Source: Arthrobacter sp. DWC3
GTDB taxonomy: Bacteria > Actinomycetota > Actinomycetes > Actinomycetales > Micrococcaceae
Assembly: GCF_002929375.1 (NCBI RefSeq)
Contig: NZ_PJIP01000007.1
Location: forward strand, 1-64,000
Length of the DNA stretch: 64,000 nucleotides
Direction of reading: 5' to 3'
Part shown: positions 56,497 to 64,000 of the stretch, piece after piece
How the letters are laid out: every line of letters starts with the position of its first letter
Numbering within the stretch: position 1 is the stretch's first letter
Notes under the pieces: generated by a model
What the model was told of the DNA's origin: nothing
What the model saw: the letters and a program-made list of their open reading frames with translations, nothing else
Database searches by the model: none
Program-made: the position numbers and the translations under genes

Positions 56497-57470
56497 CGCA
56501 CCAGCAACTGTTCGACCCCTACGAACGCGCCGACGACCAGCCGGCCGCGGGATCCACAGCCGGCCCCGCCCGCCTCGTCGTCGAGGCCGACGGTGGATCC
56601 CGCGGCAACCCGGGGCACGCCGGCTACGGCGCCCTCGTACGCGATCCGGACACCGGGCGGATCCTCGTCGAGAAGGCCGCGTACATCGGCAAGGCCTCCA
56701 ACAACGTCGCCGAGTACTCGGGGCTCGTCTCGGGGCTCGAGCTCGCGCGGGAGATCAACCCGGCGGCCTCCGTCCACGTGAAGATGGACTCGAAGCTCGT
56801 GGTGGAGCAGATGTCCGGGCGGTGGCAGATCAAGCACGCCGACATGAAGGTGCTCGCGGCCAAGGCGCGCAAGGTCCTCGATCCGCGCCGCGTCACCTAC
56901 GAGTGGATCCCGCGCGAGCGGAACAAGGACGCCGACCGGCTCTCCAACGAGGCGATGGACGCCGGCATGGCCGGCGTACCGTGGAAGCCACGCGCCGCGG
57001 CGCCCGCCGCGCAGCCGACTCCGGCTGCAGCGGCGACGCCGGCCACGTCGGCAACTCCGTCGGGGGAGGACGCTCCGCGGTCCGAGGGCCGGCTGCACCA
57101 CGTCGAGGTGTGGACCGGGGACCTCCCCGCCGCGGAGGCGAGCCTCGGCTGGCTGCTGGAGCGCCTCGGGTTCCCGCGCAGGGAGTCCTGGGAGAACGGG
57201 ATCAGCTTCGGGTCCGACGAGTTCTACATCGTGCTGGAGAGCGGACCGGACGTGGCCGCGGGCGGCCACGAGCGCCGTCGCCCCGGGGTGAACCACCTCG
57301 CCTTCCGCGCCGGCCCGCGCGCCGTCGTGGACCTGTTGGCGCGCCGCGCAGCGAGCCACGGGTGGTCGCTGCTGTTCCCCGACCGCCACCCCTTCGCCGG
57401 GGGACCGGACCACTACGCCGCGTACCTCGAGAACGCGGAGGGGTTCGAGGTGGAGCTGGTCGCCGACTGA
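56493..57470 (+). CDS. RNase HI fused to a C-terminal VOC (glyoxalase-like) domain
   Basis: A 325-residue fusion. Residues ~26-158 are type I RNase H with the DEDD set D33 (EADGGSRGNPG), E74 (NNVAEYSG), D99 (KMDSKLVV) and D148 (NKDADRLS). An Ala/Pro/Thr linker (~165-198) leads to a VOC module (~200-325): LHHVEVWTGDLPAAEASLGWLL, VNHLAFRAG with H268, and EGFEVELVA with E321. The well-known actinobacterial fusion is RNase H with a CobC/phosphatase domain; here that domain is replaced by a VOC fold. The frame is continuous with no internal stop. GTG start overlaps the coiled-coil gene. Confidence 0.9.
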   Translation: MTHQQLFDPYERADDQPAAGSTAGPARLVVEADGGSRGNPGHAGYGALVRDPDTGRILVEKAAYIGKASNNVAEYSGLVSGLELAREINPAASVHVKMDSKLVVEQMSGRWQIKHADMKVLAAKARKVLDPRRVTYEWIPRERNKDADRLSNEAMDAGMAGVPWKPRAAAPAAQPTPAAAATPATSATPSGEDAPRSEGRLHHVEVWTGDLPAAEASLGWLLERLGFPRRESWENGISFGSDEFYIVLESGPDVAAGGHERRRPGVNHLAFRAGPRAVVDLLARRAASHGWSLLFPDRHPFAGGPDHYAAYLENAEGFEVELVAD

Positions 57471-57483
57471 CGTAGGGCTCCCG

Positions 57484-58245
57484 TCAGTCGAGCACGATGT
57501 TCAGCTGCGCCGGCTTCCGTCCCGTCGCGGGCTCGAGGTCCGCGGTCCACTTCTCGCGGGCCGCGGCGAGCAGCGCCGACGGCGTGGTGGGGGCGGCACC
57601 GCGACGCGTGAGCAGGTGGCGCGCGAACTCGCCGCGCGTGTGCTTGGCGAAGTGCGACACCACGGTGCGCCGGCCGTCGCGCAGCTGGAACACGTTCACC
57701 GCTGCGGTCTGCGAGGGCGGAGGGCTCCACGCCGCGGCGTAGGTGCTGGACCGGCAGTCGACGATCAGCCCCGTGCCCGCGTGGTCGGCGAGCGGCACGG
57801 CCAGGTGCTTCTTCCAGAAGGATGCCAGCCGGCCCGTGCCGGGAAGATCCACCGCCATCGACAGGCGGTAGGCGGGGATCCTGTCACCGAACCCGAGGGC
57901 GCCCCAGAGGGCGGACACGACGACGCACTGCTCCCGCGCCCTGCGCTTCTGCACCGGCGTCATCCGGGCGTACCCGAGGGCGTCGTACAGGACCCCCGAG
58001 TACACGTCGTGGGCCGGGGCGGCCGGGGCGACGTCGAGCACCAGGTTCCGCTGCACGTCCTCCATGAGGGATGCGCCGACGCCGAGGACCGCGTGGGCAT
58101 CCTCGGCGGCGCTGGCGGCCCTGAGGGCGCCGAGCACCGCCCTGCGCGCGTCGTCGAGCTGGGGGAAGTGGAGGTCGTCCAGATGGAGCGGAGCGCCCGT
58201 GCGGGCGGCGGATTTGCCTTCGGACGGGGGGAGCAGGATCAGCAC
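57484..58245 (-). CDS. yaaA: Peroxide stress protein YaaA
   Basis: A 253-residue DUF328 protein (LILLPPSEGKS at the start, then VVVSALWGALGFGDRIPAYRL). E. coli YaaA lowers intracellular iron and protects DNA under peroxide stress, and has a DNA-binding fold. The conserved KHTRGEFARHLL segment is present. GTG start. Convergent with the RNase H-VOC gene, 13 bp between stops. Confidence 0.93.
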   Translation of the reverse strand: MLILLPPSEGKSAARTGAPLHLDDLHFPQLDDARRAVLGALRAASAAEDAHAVLGVGASLMEDVQRNLVLDVAPAAPAHDVYSGVLYDALGYARMTPVQKRRAREQCVVVSALWGALGFGDRIPAYRLSMAVDLPGTGRLASFWKKHLAVPLADHAGTGLIVDCRSSTYAAAWSPPPSQTAAVNVFQLRDGRRTVVSHFAKHTRGEFARHLLTRRGAAPTTPSALLAAAREKWTADLEPATGRKPAQLNIVLD

Positions 58246-58310
58246 CGATCAACCCTATCCAACGATCGGCGGTCCTCCCGTCGCCGTCGGGGCGCGCTCA
58301 CCTCTCCGCA

Positions 58311-58316
58311 TAGAAT
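58311..58316 (+). promoter_or_regulatory. -10 element TAGAAT of rnpB
   Basis: TAGAAT ends 8 bases before the predicted 5' end of RNase P RNA. Weak -35. Confidence 0.6.
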
Positions 58317-58323
58317 GGACGAC

Positions 58324-58725
58324 GGATGGGTCGACCAGGCGGCCGCGTTGGACGGTGCGCATGCGCCCGATCCACCGAGGAACGTCCGGGCTCCGCAGGG
58401 CAGGGTGGTGGGTAACGCCCACTCGGGGTAACCCGCAGGCCAGTGCCACAGAAAAGAGACCGCTGCCCGTCGCAGGCTCCGGCCGGCGCAGGCAGTAAGG
58501 GTGAAAAGGCGGTGTAAGAGACCACCAGCACGCCGGGTGACCGGCGTGGCTCGGTAAACCCCACCCGGAGCAAGGCCAGACAGTGCCCGCTCGAGGGCTG
58601 CCCGCCCGAGGGCACGGGTAGGCCGCTGGAGGGCGTCGGCAACGGCGTCCGTAGATGGATGGCCGCCACTCGCGCGACGGCGACGGCGCGCGATGACAGA
58701 ACCCGGCGTATCGGTCGACCCATCC
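58324..58725 (+). ncRNA. rnpB: RNase P RNA, type A
   Basis: The ~400-nt catalytic RNA that matures tRNA 5' ends. Terminal helix P1 pairs GGATGGGTCGACC at the start with GGTCGACCCATCC at the end. Universal elements are GAGGAACGTCCGGGCTCC near the 5' end, CAGTGCCACAGAAA, AAGGGTGAAAAGGCGG with GTAAGAGACCACCAGC, and ACAGAACCCGGCGTAT before P1. The wide spacing fits the actinobacterial A-type. Own promoter TAGAAT just upstream. Confidence 0.94.
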
Positions 58726-58781
58726 CTCGACCCGCCCGCCGACGTCCGCGACACGCCCGACGATCGTCGGCGCGTCGCGCG

Positions 58782-58985
58782 TCGACGAAGACCGCGCGTC
58801 CACATACTCTGTGAACACCGCCGTGGGTTTCCTCGATGAGCACGGCGGTACGAACGGGTCGGCTCACGGCTGGGGCTATGGGGCTGACCCGTTCACCTCT
58901 TCCGCGGGTGGGCCGCCCGGACGGGAAGTAAGCGGCCCCCCGTACCTGGTCTCAAGAGGTAGGGGGACCGCCCGGCGTCTATAGC
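58782..58985 (+). ncRNA. Candidate structured small RNA after rnpB (novel or unrecognised)
   Basis: A gene-free stretch with a promoter-like pair TCGACG (58782-58787) and TACTCT (58805-58810) at 17-bp spacing, followed six bases later by three successive stem-loops. SL1: ACCGCCGTG/CACGGCGGT, 9 bp. SL2: GAACGGGTCGGCTC with GGGCTGACCCGTTC, 14 bp including two G-U pairs. SL3: GCGG-CCCCC-TACCT with AGGTAGGGGGACCGC, alternative to GGCCGC/GCGGCC using the same GCGGCC. Six consecutive C's occur in SL3. No known family was recognised. Function unknown; it may be an sRNA or the leader of the MFS gene. Confidence 0.5.
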
Positions 58986-59250
58986 CGCCTCAGGAGCAGG
59001 TCGACCGCGATACTGCTGGGGAAACGACCGCGGGACCCACTCCCGCCTCCCATTCTCCGCCTCCGCCGATGGCGCGGCAATCGAGGAGGGCCTTCTAAGC
59101 CATGGGAGAACGCGGGAACTCCCACGAAAGATGCCACAGGCAACGGATTATCCGAGGAGACACCGGCTCCGTCAAGACCGCGCGAAGTGGGGCGGACCAA
59201 TACCCGCGGCACGCCCCGGGGCGCCGGGAGGCCTGGGCTAGGGTGATCGG
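58986..59250. other. Gene-free stretch before the MFS gene
   Basis: A 265-bp interval with no convincing coding frame. It holds a small GGGAG/CTCCC hairpin near 59104-59123 and, at 59239-59244, TAGGGT, a -10 box whose spacing puts the transcript start at the ATG of the MFS gene (leaderless). Confidence 0.55.
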
Positions 59251-60543
59251 ATGGATGCCGGGGGTCGGGCGAGCGGATGGCTTCTGGCGCGCAACCGCAA
59301 CTTCCGCGCCCTCATGGTCTCGAGCACGTTCGGCGTGTTCGGGAACGCGGTCGCCGCCGTGGCCCTGCCCGTCATCGCGGCCGTGGAGCTGCAGGCCAGC
59401 GACTTCGCGGTCGCCGCCCTGGCCGGCATGACGTTCCTGCCCTGGCTCCTCCTCGGCCTCGTGATCGGCGCATGGGTGGACCGCCTGCCGCGTCGGCCCG
59501 TGATGTTGGCGGCGTTGGCCGGTCGCCTGGCGGTCCTTGCGCTCCTGCCGCTCGGGTACTGGCTCGGCTTCCTGACCACCCCGCTGCTGTTCGCCGCCGC
59601 CTTCATGGCCGGGGTGGCGTCCGTGTTCTTCCAGCTCGCGGATGCAGCCCTCGTGCAGCAGGCGGTGACCGCCGACGAGCTCATGGAGGGAAATGGCCTG
59701 ATCACCGGCTCCGGTGCGGCGGCGGACGCCGCGGGACGCTCCGTGGCGGGCTGGTTGGCCGGCGCCGTGGGGGCGTCGAACGCGCTGATCGTGCAGCTGG
59801 CCACCTCGGTGGTGTCCCTCCTCGCCCTGCAGCGCCTCGACGTGCAGGAGGTCGTGCAGCCGCGGAGCGACCGGCGCATCCTGCAGGAGATGTCGGACGG
59901 GCTGCGGTATACGTTCAGCACGGCTCCGCTGCGGGCCATCCTTCTGAACGCGGCGTTGTGGAACCTCGGGGGCAACATCGCGGCGTCGCTGCTCGTGGTC
60001 CTGGTCCTGAGGACCCTGGGGGAGTCGGAGGTGTGGCTCGGGCTGCTGCTGGCCGCCGCGTCCGTGGGCGGCGCGGTGGGCGGCACGACGGCGAACGCGC
60101 TGGGGGAGCGCTTCGGCTCCGGACCGCTCTGGCGCTGGTCGATGGTGCCGGGGGTGGTCGGCTACGCCTCGCTCCTGGTGCTCACTCCCGGCTGGGGCAT
60201 GCTGTGGGGTGTGCTCGGGATGTTCGTCATGGGGGCGAGCGTCGCATGGAACATCGTGGTGGGCTCGAGCTTCCGTCAGCGGGTGTGTCCACCCGGGATG
60301 ATGGGACGGCTCGGTGCGGCGTCCCGCACCGTGAGCTGGGGCATGCTCGCGCTCGCGAGCGTGCTGGCCGGCATCCTGGCCGAGACCATCGGGGTGCGCG
60401 GGGCCGTGGTGGTCGGCGTCGTGATCGCGTGCCTGGCACCGCTGGTGGCGCTCCTCGGACCGCTGCGGGGCGTCCGGCGACTGGAGGACCTCGTCGAGGC
60501 GCCCGGGCCCGAGGCGCGCACCGGAGCGGCGCGAAACCCCTGA
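59251..60543 (+). CDS. MFS transporter, enterobactin-exporter/drug-efflux type
   Basis: A 430-residue, 12-helix major facilitator (RNRNFRALMVSSTFGVFGNAV...). The loop GAWVDRLPRRPVMLAALAGR and the later TANALGERFGSG resemble motif A of EntS-type and macrolide exporters. No substrate can be assigned. TAGGGT six bases before the ATG indicates a leaderless mRNA; no Shine-Dalgarno is visible. Convergent with def. Confidence 0.87.
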   Translation: MDAGGRASGWLLARNRNFRALMVSSTFGVFGNAVAAVALPVIAAVELQASDFAVAALAGMTFLPWLLLGLVIGAWVDRLPRRPVMLAALAGRLAVLALLPLGYWLGFLTTPLLFAAAFMAGVASVFFQLADAALVQQAVTADELMEGNGLITGSGAAADAAGRSVAGWLAGAVGASNALIVQLATSVVSLLALQRLDVQEVVQPRSDRRILQEMSDGLRYTFSTAPLRAILLNAALWNLGGNIAASLLVVLVLRTLGESEVWLGLLLAAASVGGAVGGTTANALGERFGSGPLWRWSMVPGVVGYASLLVLTPGWGMLWGVLGMFVMGASVAWNIVVGSSFRQRVCPPGMMGRLGAASRTVSWGMLALASVLAGILAETIGVRGAVVVGVVIACLAPLVALLGPLRGVRRLEDLVEAPGPEARTGAARNP

Positions 60544-60589
60544 GGCCAGTCGGCAGCGCGCCGTCGCTGCCCGGAAGCGCTCGGACCGG

Positions 60590-61162
60590 TCAGTGCCCGA
60601 ACGGGTCGGGGTCCACGCCCGGCATCCAGGTGAGGCCCGGTACGCCCCACCCGTTGCTCTTCACGGCCTTCCTGGCCTTCCGCGTCTGCCGGGCGTCGAG
60701 GCGGTCCACGTACAGCTTCCCGTCGAGGTGGTCGAACTCGTGCTGCATGCACCGGGCGAACCACCCCGTGGCCTCGAACCCGACGGGTGCGCCGTCACCG
60801 TCGAAGCCCGAGATCCGTGCCCATTCGGCGCGCTTGAGCGGGAACGCCTCGCCGGGCACGGACAGGCAGCCCTCGGCCTCGTCGTCGGGGTCCGGGTCGG
60901 ACCCGGGGACCTTCGAGGTCACGAGGGTCGGATTGACGAGGACCCCGCGCGGCGGCACGTCGTCGTCGTTCTCCATCCCGTAGACGAAGAGGCGCAGCCC
61001 CACGCCGATCTGCGGGGCCGCGAGGCCCACGCCGTTCGCGGTGTCCATGGTCTCGAACAGGTCGGCGATGAGCGTGCGCAGGCCGTCGTCGAAGGCTTCC
61101 ACCGGCCGGGCGCGCCGATGGAGGACGGGCTCACCCGAGATGACGATGGGGTGGACGGTCAT
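60590..61162 (-). CDS. def: Peptide deformylase
   Basis: A 190-residue metalloenzyme that removes the formyl group from nascent proteins. [10 protein letters not shown] (44-53), EGCLSVPG with C99, and QHEFDHLDG with H141, E142 and H145 form the active site. Acidic inserts (~62-70, ~88-96) make it a type with longer loops. ATG 5 bp after the acyl-CoA dehydrogenase stop: same operon, an unusual partner. Bacteria often carry more than one def; this may be the second copy. Confidence 0.95.
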   Translation of the reverse strand: MTVHPIVISGEPVLHRRARPVEAFDDGLRTLIADLFETMDTANGVGLAAPQIGVGLRLFVYGMENDDDVPPRGVLVNPTLVTSKVPGSDPDPDDEAEGCLSVPGEAFPLKRAEWARISGFDGDGAPVGFEATGWFARCMQHEFDHLDGKLYVDRLDARQTRKARKAVKSNGWGVPGLTWMPGVDPDPFGH

Positions 61163-61167
61163 GGGAC

Positions 61168-62340
61168 CTACCTGTTCTGCGTGGGGCGGTCCGCGATGGA
61201 CCGTCCGATGGATTCGCGCATGATCTCGCTGGTGCCTCCGAAGATGGTCAGCAGCCGGGCGGCCAGGAAGGCCTGCGACACGGGGTACTCGAGGATGTAC
61301 CCGTAGCCGCCATGCAGTTGCAGACACCGGTCGGTGACGGACTTGGCGCGTTCGCTGGCCCAGAGCTTGGCCTGCGCGGCAGTGGTCGGGGTCAGCGTCC
61401 CGGCGTTGAAGGCGAGGACCGCCTGGTCCACGAAGGTCTCCGTCACCTCGATCTCCGTCAGGATGTCCGCGAGGACGTGGCGGGTGGTCTGGAAGTCGAG
61501 GACACGCTCCCCGAACGCGCTGCGGTCGGTCACGTACCGCAGCGTCTGCTCGTAGGTCGCCCGGGCGAGGGCGGCGGCGGCGACGGCGATGCCGAGGCGG
61601 CCCTGGGGGATCTGCTCGAGGCTGTACCGCAGGCCCTGGCCCACCTCGCCCACGAGGTCCGCGCCGGGGACGCGCACGTTGTCGAAGAACAGCTCGGCCG
61701 TGTCCGACGCACGGAGCCCCATCTTGTCGAGCTGCCGGCCCGGTGTGTAGCCCTCGCCCCGGCGCACCATGAACAGGGAGAACGAGTCGCTGGCCCCACG
61801 GCCCGTGCTGCCGTCGGTGCGGGCGAGCACGAGCGAGGCGTCGCCGCTGATGCCGTTGCCGATGAACACCTTCTGGCCGGTGATGAGCCAGTCGTCGCCG
61901 TCGCGCACGGCCCGGGTGCGGATGCCCCGCAGATCGCTGCCCGCCCCCGGTTCGGTCCATGCACAGGACGTCACGATCTCGCCGGAGACCATCCCGGGGA
62001 GCCACCGCTCCTTGAGGTCGTCGGACGCGTGCGCGAGCAGGTGCGGGAGGACGAGGTCGTCGTGGAGGTGGAAGGCGAGCCCGACGGCGAGGTGGTTGCT
62101 GCGGGCGAACTCCTCGTCCAGCACCGCGCGGAACCGGTAGTCGGGCATGCCCGCCCCGCCGAACTCCTCGGGGACCGCGAGCCCGAGCAGGCCCTGCTCG
62201 CCCGCGGCGGTCCAGACGGACCGGTCCATCATGTGCTGCTGATCCCACCCCGCGTAGTGGGGAGCGACGGCCCGTTCGTTGAACTCGCGGGCGACGTCGC
62301 GGAAGAGCTCGTGATCCTCGTCGAACACTGTGCGTTCCAT
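61168..62340 (-). CDS. Acyl-CoA dehydrogenase
   Basis: A 390-residue FAD enzyme for the first beta-oxidation step or amino-acid-derived acyl-CoA oxidation. The N-terminal helical, middle beta ([11 protein letters not shown]) and C-terminal helical domains are complete, with the late [33 protein letters not shown] segment holding the catalytic-base region. Specificity is unknown; no CoA ligase or ETF is adjacent. Directly upstream of def on the same strand. Confidence 0.92.
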   Translation of the reverse strand: MERTVFDEDHELFRDVAREFNERAVAPHYAGWDQQHMMDRSVWTAAGEQGLLGLAVPEEFGGAGMPDYRFRAVLDEEFARSNHLAVGLAFHLHDDLVLPHLLAHASDDLKERWLPGMVSGEIVTSCAWTEPGAGSDLRGIRTRAVRDGDDWLITGQKVFIGNGISGDASLVLARTDGSTGRGASDSFSLFMVRRGEGYTPGRQLDKMGLRASDTAELFFDNVRVPGADLVGEVGQGLRYSLEQIPQGRLGIAVAAAALARATYEQTLRYVTDRSAFGERVLDFQTTRHVLADILTEIEVTETFVDQAVLAFNAGTLTPTTAAQAKLWASERAKSVTDRCLQLHGGYGYILEYPVSQAFLAARLLTIFGGTSEIMRESIGRSIADRPTQNR

Positions 62341-62426
62341 GGTTCCTGGTCCTTCGGTGCTGGCAGCCGCGGGCACGGCCCGAGGGCCGGCGTTCCGGGG
62401 CTGGGCTGGGTGGGCCGCAAATGCAT

Positions 62427-62457
62427 ATGCCGCCCCGGATCATCTCCGGGACGGCAT
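62427..62457 (-). terminator. Terminator of tRNA-His
   Basis: A 13-bp stem (ATGCCG-CCCGGA with one C/A mismatch) with TCATC loop, ~30 bases past the tRNA 3' end on the minus strand. Confidence 0.75.
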
Positions 62458-62487
62458 ACGTGGCCAGGACTTTCCCTGGCAACTGAG

Positions 62488-62561
62488 GGTGAGTAACGGG
62501 GGTTGAACCCGCGACCTCCTGGACCACAACCAGGCGCTCTGCCAACTGAGCTATACCCACC
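62488..62561 (-). tRNA. tRNA-His (GTG anticodon)
   Basis: Acceptor GTGGGTA paired with TACTCAC, D-loop AGCTCAGTTGGCAGAGC, anticodon stem CCTGG with GTG, T-loop GGTTCAACCC. The extra 5' G(-1) faces C73, the histidine identity element. No CCA is encoded, unlike the tRNA-Val in this window. Confidence 0.96.
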
Positions 62562-62626
62562 ATGTGTCGTCACCGGCCAACCCGCAGGAACTCCGTCCGG
62601 GCTGTCAGCGACAGGCAGCGGATCCA

Positions 62627-62632
62627 AGTTTA
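62627..62632 (-). promoter_or_regulatory. -10 element TAAACT of tRNA-His
   Basis: TAAACT on the minus strand about 66 bases before the tRNA 5' end; fits TAnnnT. Confidence 0.45.
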
Positions 62633-62682
62633 CACACATTTCCGGATGCTCCCGACACCCGGACCGGGTCCGCAGGCATGCC

Positions 62683-63285
62683 TCAGGGCGCGACGGTACC
62701 GGCGATCGCCTTGCTCGTTGCGGAGTCCGGGCCGGGCGAGGGCACGAAGACCGCGGCGCGGTAGTAGCGCAGCTCCCTGATCGAGTCCTCGATGTCGCCG
62801 AGGGCCCGGTGCCCGCCGGTCTTCGGCGGGGCCTGGAAGTAGGCGCGGGTGTACCAGCGGCGTGCCAGCTCCTTGATGGTGGACACGTCGATGATGCGGT
62901 AGTGCAGGTAGTCGACGACGAGCGGCATGTCGCGGGCGAGGAAGTTCCGGTCGGTGCCGACCGAGTTGCCGGCCAACTGCGCCTTGCGCGGCTCGGGCAC
63001 CCACGTCCGGATGTAGTCGAGCACCAGCTGCTCGGCCTCGCCCATGGTGATGCCGCTGTCGAGCTCCTCGAGCAGGCCCGACGTCGTGTGCATCTCCCGG
63101 ACGAAGTCCCCCATGTGCGCGAGGGCCTCGGCGGTGGGCTTGATCACCACGTCCACTCCCTCGCCCAGGATGTTGAGTTCCGAGTCGGTGACGAGGACGG
63201 CCACCTCGATCAGCCCGTCATGGGTCAGGTCCAGCCCCGTCATCTCGCAGTCGATCCAGACGATGTGTTCACTCGATATCGGCAT
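62683..63285 (-). CDS. orn: Oligoribonuclease
   Basis: A 200-residue DEDDh 3'-5' exoribonuclease that degrades 2-5-mers and pGpG. D12 and E14 in WIDCEMTGLDL, LAGNSVGTDRNFL, and HRALGDIEDSI complete the acidic/histidine set. ATG at 63285 (MPISSEHIVW) is chosen by family alignment. In actinobacteria Orn, not NrnA, is the common form. Upstream of tRNA-His on the same strand. Confidence 0.96.
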   Translation of the reverse strand: MPISSEHIVWIDCEMTGLDLTHDGLIEVAVLVTDSELNILGEGVDVVIKPTAEALAHMGDFVREMHTTSGLLEELDSGITMGEAEQLVLDYIRTWVPEPRKAQLAGNSVGTDRNFLARDMPLVVDYLHYRIIDVSTIKELARRWYTRAYFQAPPKTGGHRALGDIEDSIRELRYYRAAVFVPSPGPDSATSKAIAGTVAP

Positions 63286-63391
63286 TCGACCAATGTACCG
63301 CCCGGGACCGACGGCCCCGCCCGCCGGTCCCGGGCACGTGTCCACCCACCGCGGAGGCCTTGCCCGACGGGTCCGTGCAGGGCCCCGGTGC

Positions 63392-63397
63392 TAATAT
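63392..63397 (+). promoter_or_regulatory. -10 element TAATAT upstream of the mptB-like gene
   Basis: TAATAT, five of six to consensus, ~93 bp before the ATG, in the 205-bp divergent gap with orn. Confidence 0.45.
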
Positions 63398-63490
63398 TCG
63401 AACAGTCCGCTCGGGGCTGCGGGGAGACCTGGGCGCCCCCGCCGCGGGGCACCGCCGACCTCCTGCCTGCCGACGATTGGAATCCCCCAG

Positions 63491-64000
63491 ATGCCCGCCC
63501 AGGTCCCCCTCACGAAGGTCGAGACGCAGCCGGGCCCCAACCGCCCCGACGTCGCCGTCGTGCAGGGCTTCGTCGGCTCGCTGCTGATGTGGATGGGATC
63601 GCTCGGCGTCGGCTGGCTGTCGCTCGCCTCCGCGGAGCTGCGGCGGAACCCGGTCATCATCTGGCTCCGTTTCGAACCCGCCGGTGCGGTCCTGTCCGTG
63701 CTGCTGCTCGCCCTCGGCGGCATGCTCCTGATCCGGGCCTGGCTCCGCCTGGGCCAGCGGCTGAACGGGTGGTCGGACGGGAGCCGCCCCTACGTGCTGA
63801 AGGCCATCATCGCGTGGACCATCCCGCTGGCCGCCGCACTGCCGCTGTTCAGCCGTGACGTGTTCGCCTACATCGCGCAGGGCCAGGTCATGGTGGCCAA
63901 GCTCAACCCGTACGTGGACGGCTACTCGCAGATCTCCAACTACCTGCAGATCGGCGCCGACGACCTCTGGGCCCAGAGCCCCACCCCGTACGGGCCGGTG
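63491..64000 (+). CDS. MptB-like polyprenol-phosphomannose-dependent mannosyltransferase, 5' part
   Basis: The first 170 residues of an integral-membrane GT-C glycosyltransferase; the rest is beyond the window. Hydrophobic segments at ~27-48, ~58-82 and ~101-118 surround the motif LFSRDVFAYIAQGQVMVAKLNPY. This is the catalytic-loop region (SRD and NPY) of the MptA/MptB alpha-1,6-mannosyltransferases that build lipomannan in corynebacteria and mycobacteria. Other actinobacteria use relatives for lipoglycans or teichoic-like glycans. ATG start; weak ribosome site. Identity rests on the visible third. Confidence 0.82.
   Translation, partial: MPAQVPLTKVETQPGPNRPDVAVVQGFVGSLLMWMGSLGVGWLSLASAELRRNPVIIWLRFEPAGAVLSVLLLALGGMLLIRAWLRLGQRLNGWSDGSRPYVLKAIIAWTIPLAAALPLFSRDVFAYIAQGQVMVAKLNPYVDGYSQISNYLQIGADDLWAQSPTPYGPV

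Noticed and set aside
58246-58867. Minus-strand coding frames across rnpB
   Set aside because: They run through conserved RNase P RNA and have no protein motif.
58911-58975. A 6C-motif or SRP RNA assignment for the structure after rnpB
   Set aside because: Only one run of six C's and no CC/GGAA-type SRP domain IV were found; kept as an unclassified candidate.

Overview
The window comes from a high-GC (roughly 68-70 %) Gram-positive actinobacterium, most likely Arthrobacter sensu lato or a close relative in the Micrococcaceae. The signs are strong G/C third-position bias, many GTG/TTG starts, GTGA/ATGA overlaps, a single-chain pyruvate dehydrogenase E1, a FasR-type fatty-acid regulator beside fabD, Micrococcales-type families (DUF3145, DUF3052, DUF2469), an MptB-type mannosyltransferase, and an olefin cluster with the OleB-OleC fusion known from Micrococcus and Arthrobacter relatives. 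No phage, transposon, CRISPR array or plasmid feature was seen, so this is ordinary chromosome with small accessory insertions.

Layout. 1-3.6 kb (minus): cytochrome oxidase ctaD (cut by the window edge), a small STAS-like protein, a spermidine-synthase-like methyltransferase and a class I aminotransferase. 3.65-6.8 kb: coaD, DUF177, rpmF, rnc, mutM. 6.9-7.9 kb: a c-di-AMP (ydaO-type) riboswitch in front of a secreted LysM-NlpC/P60 hydrolase. 8.2-12.8 kb (minus): oleA-oleBC-oleD for long-chain olefins. 13-24.3 kb: smc, an MFS gene (opposed), ftsY, amtB-glnK with GlnR-like boxes, zwf (opposed), ffh. 24.4-26.9 kb: an alpha/beta hydrolase, a two-domain VOC protein and a PhyH-type dioxygenase. 27-37.8 kb: the translation/secretion block rpsP-khpA-rimM-trmD-rplS-lepB-lepB-rnhB-DUF2469, then yraN-comM-dprA, an alkyltransferase homologue without its cysteine, and a XerC/D recombinase.

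38-46.5 kb: DUF3145, then on the minus strand the fatty-acid operon fabD-fabH-acpP-fabF under fasR, and aceE. A 17-bp inverted repeat lies upstream of both fasR and fabD. 46.8-49.3 kb: DUF3052, a 1-Cys peroxiredoxin, a sirtuin, a frameshifted acyltransferase relic and tRNA-Val. 49.4-58.2 kb: rlmN, gnd, cysK-cysE, msrA, then a Nif3-like protein, a coiled-coil zinc-ribbon-type protein, an RNase HI-VOC fusion, and yaaA. 58.3-64 kb: RNase P RNA, a structured non-coding stretch that may be a small RNA, an MFS transporter, an acyl-CoA dehydrogenase-deformylase pair, tRNA-His, orn, and the start of an mptB-like gene.

Connections. zwf and gnd supply pentose-phosphate NADPH, aceE supplies acetyl-CoA, and fabD/H/F/acpP use both; OleA would draw on the resulting acyl chains. 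smc, ftsY, ffh, rnc and the two lepB genes form the chromosome-organisation and protein-export core. msrA, the peroxiredoxin, yaaA and cysE/cysK form a redox and sulfur group. The observations most worth checking are the RNase HI-VOC fusion, the PGHR alkyltransferase homologue, the paired FasR-box candidates, the structured RNA candidate after rnpB, and the apparent AUC start of the DUF177 gene.
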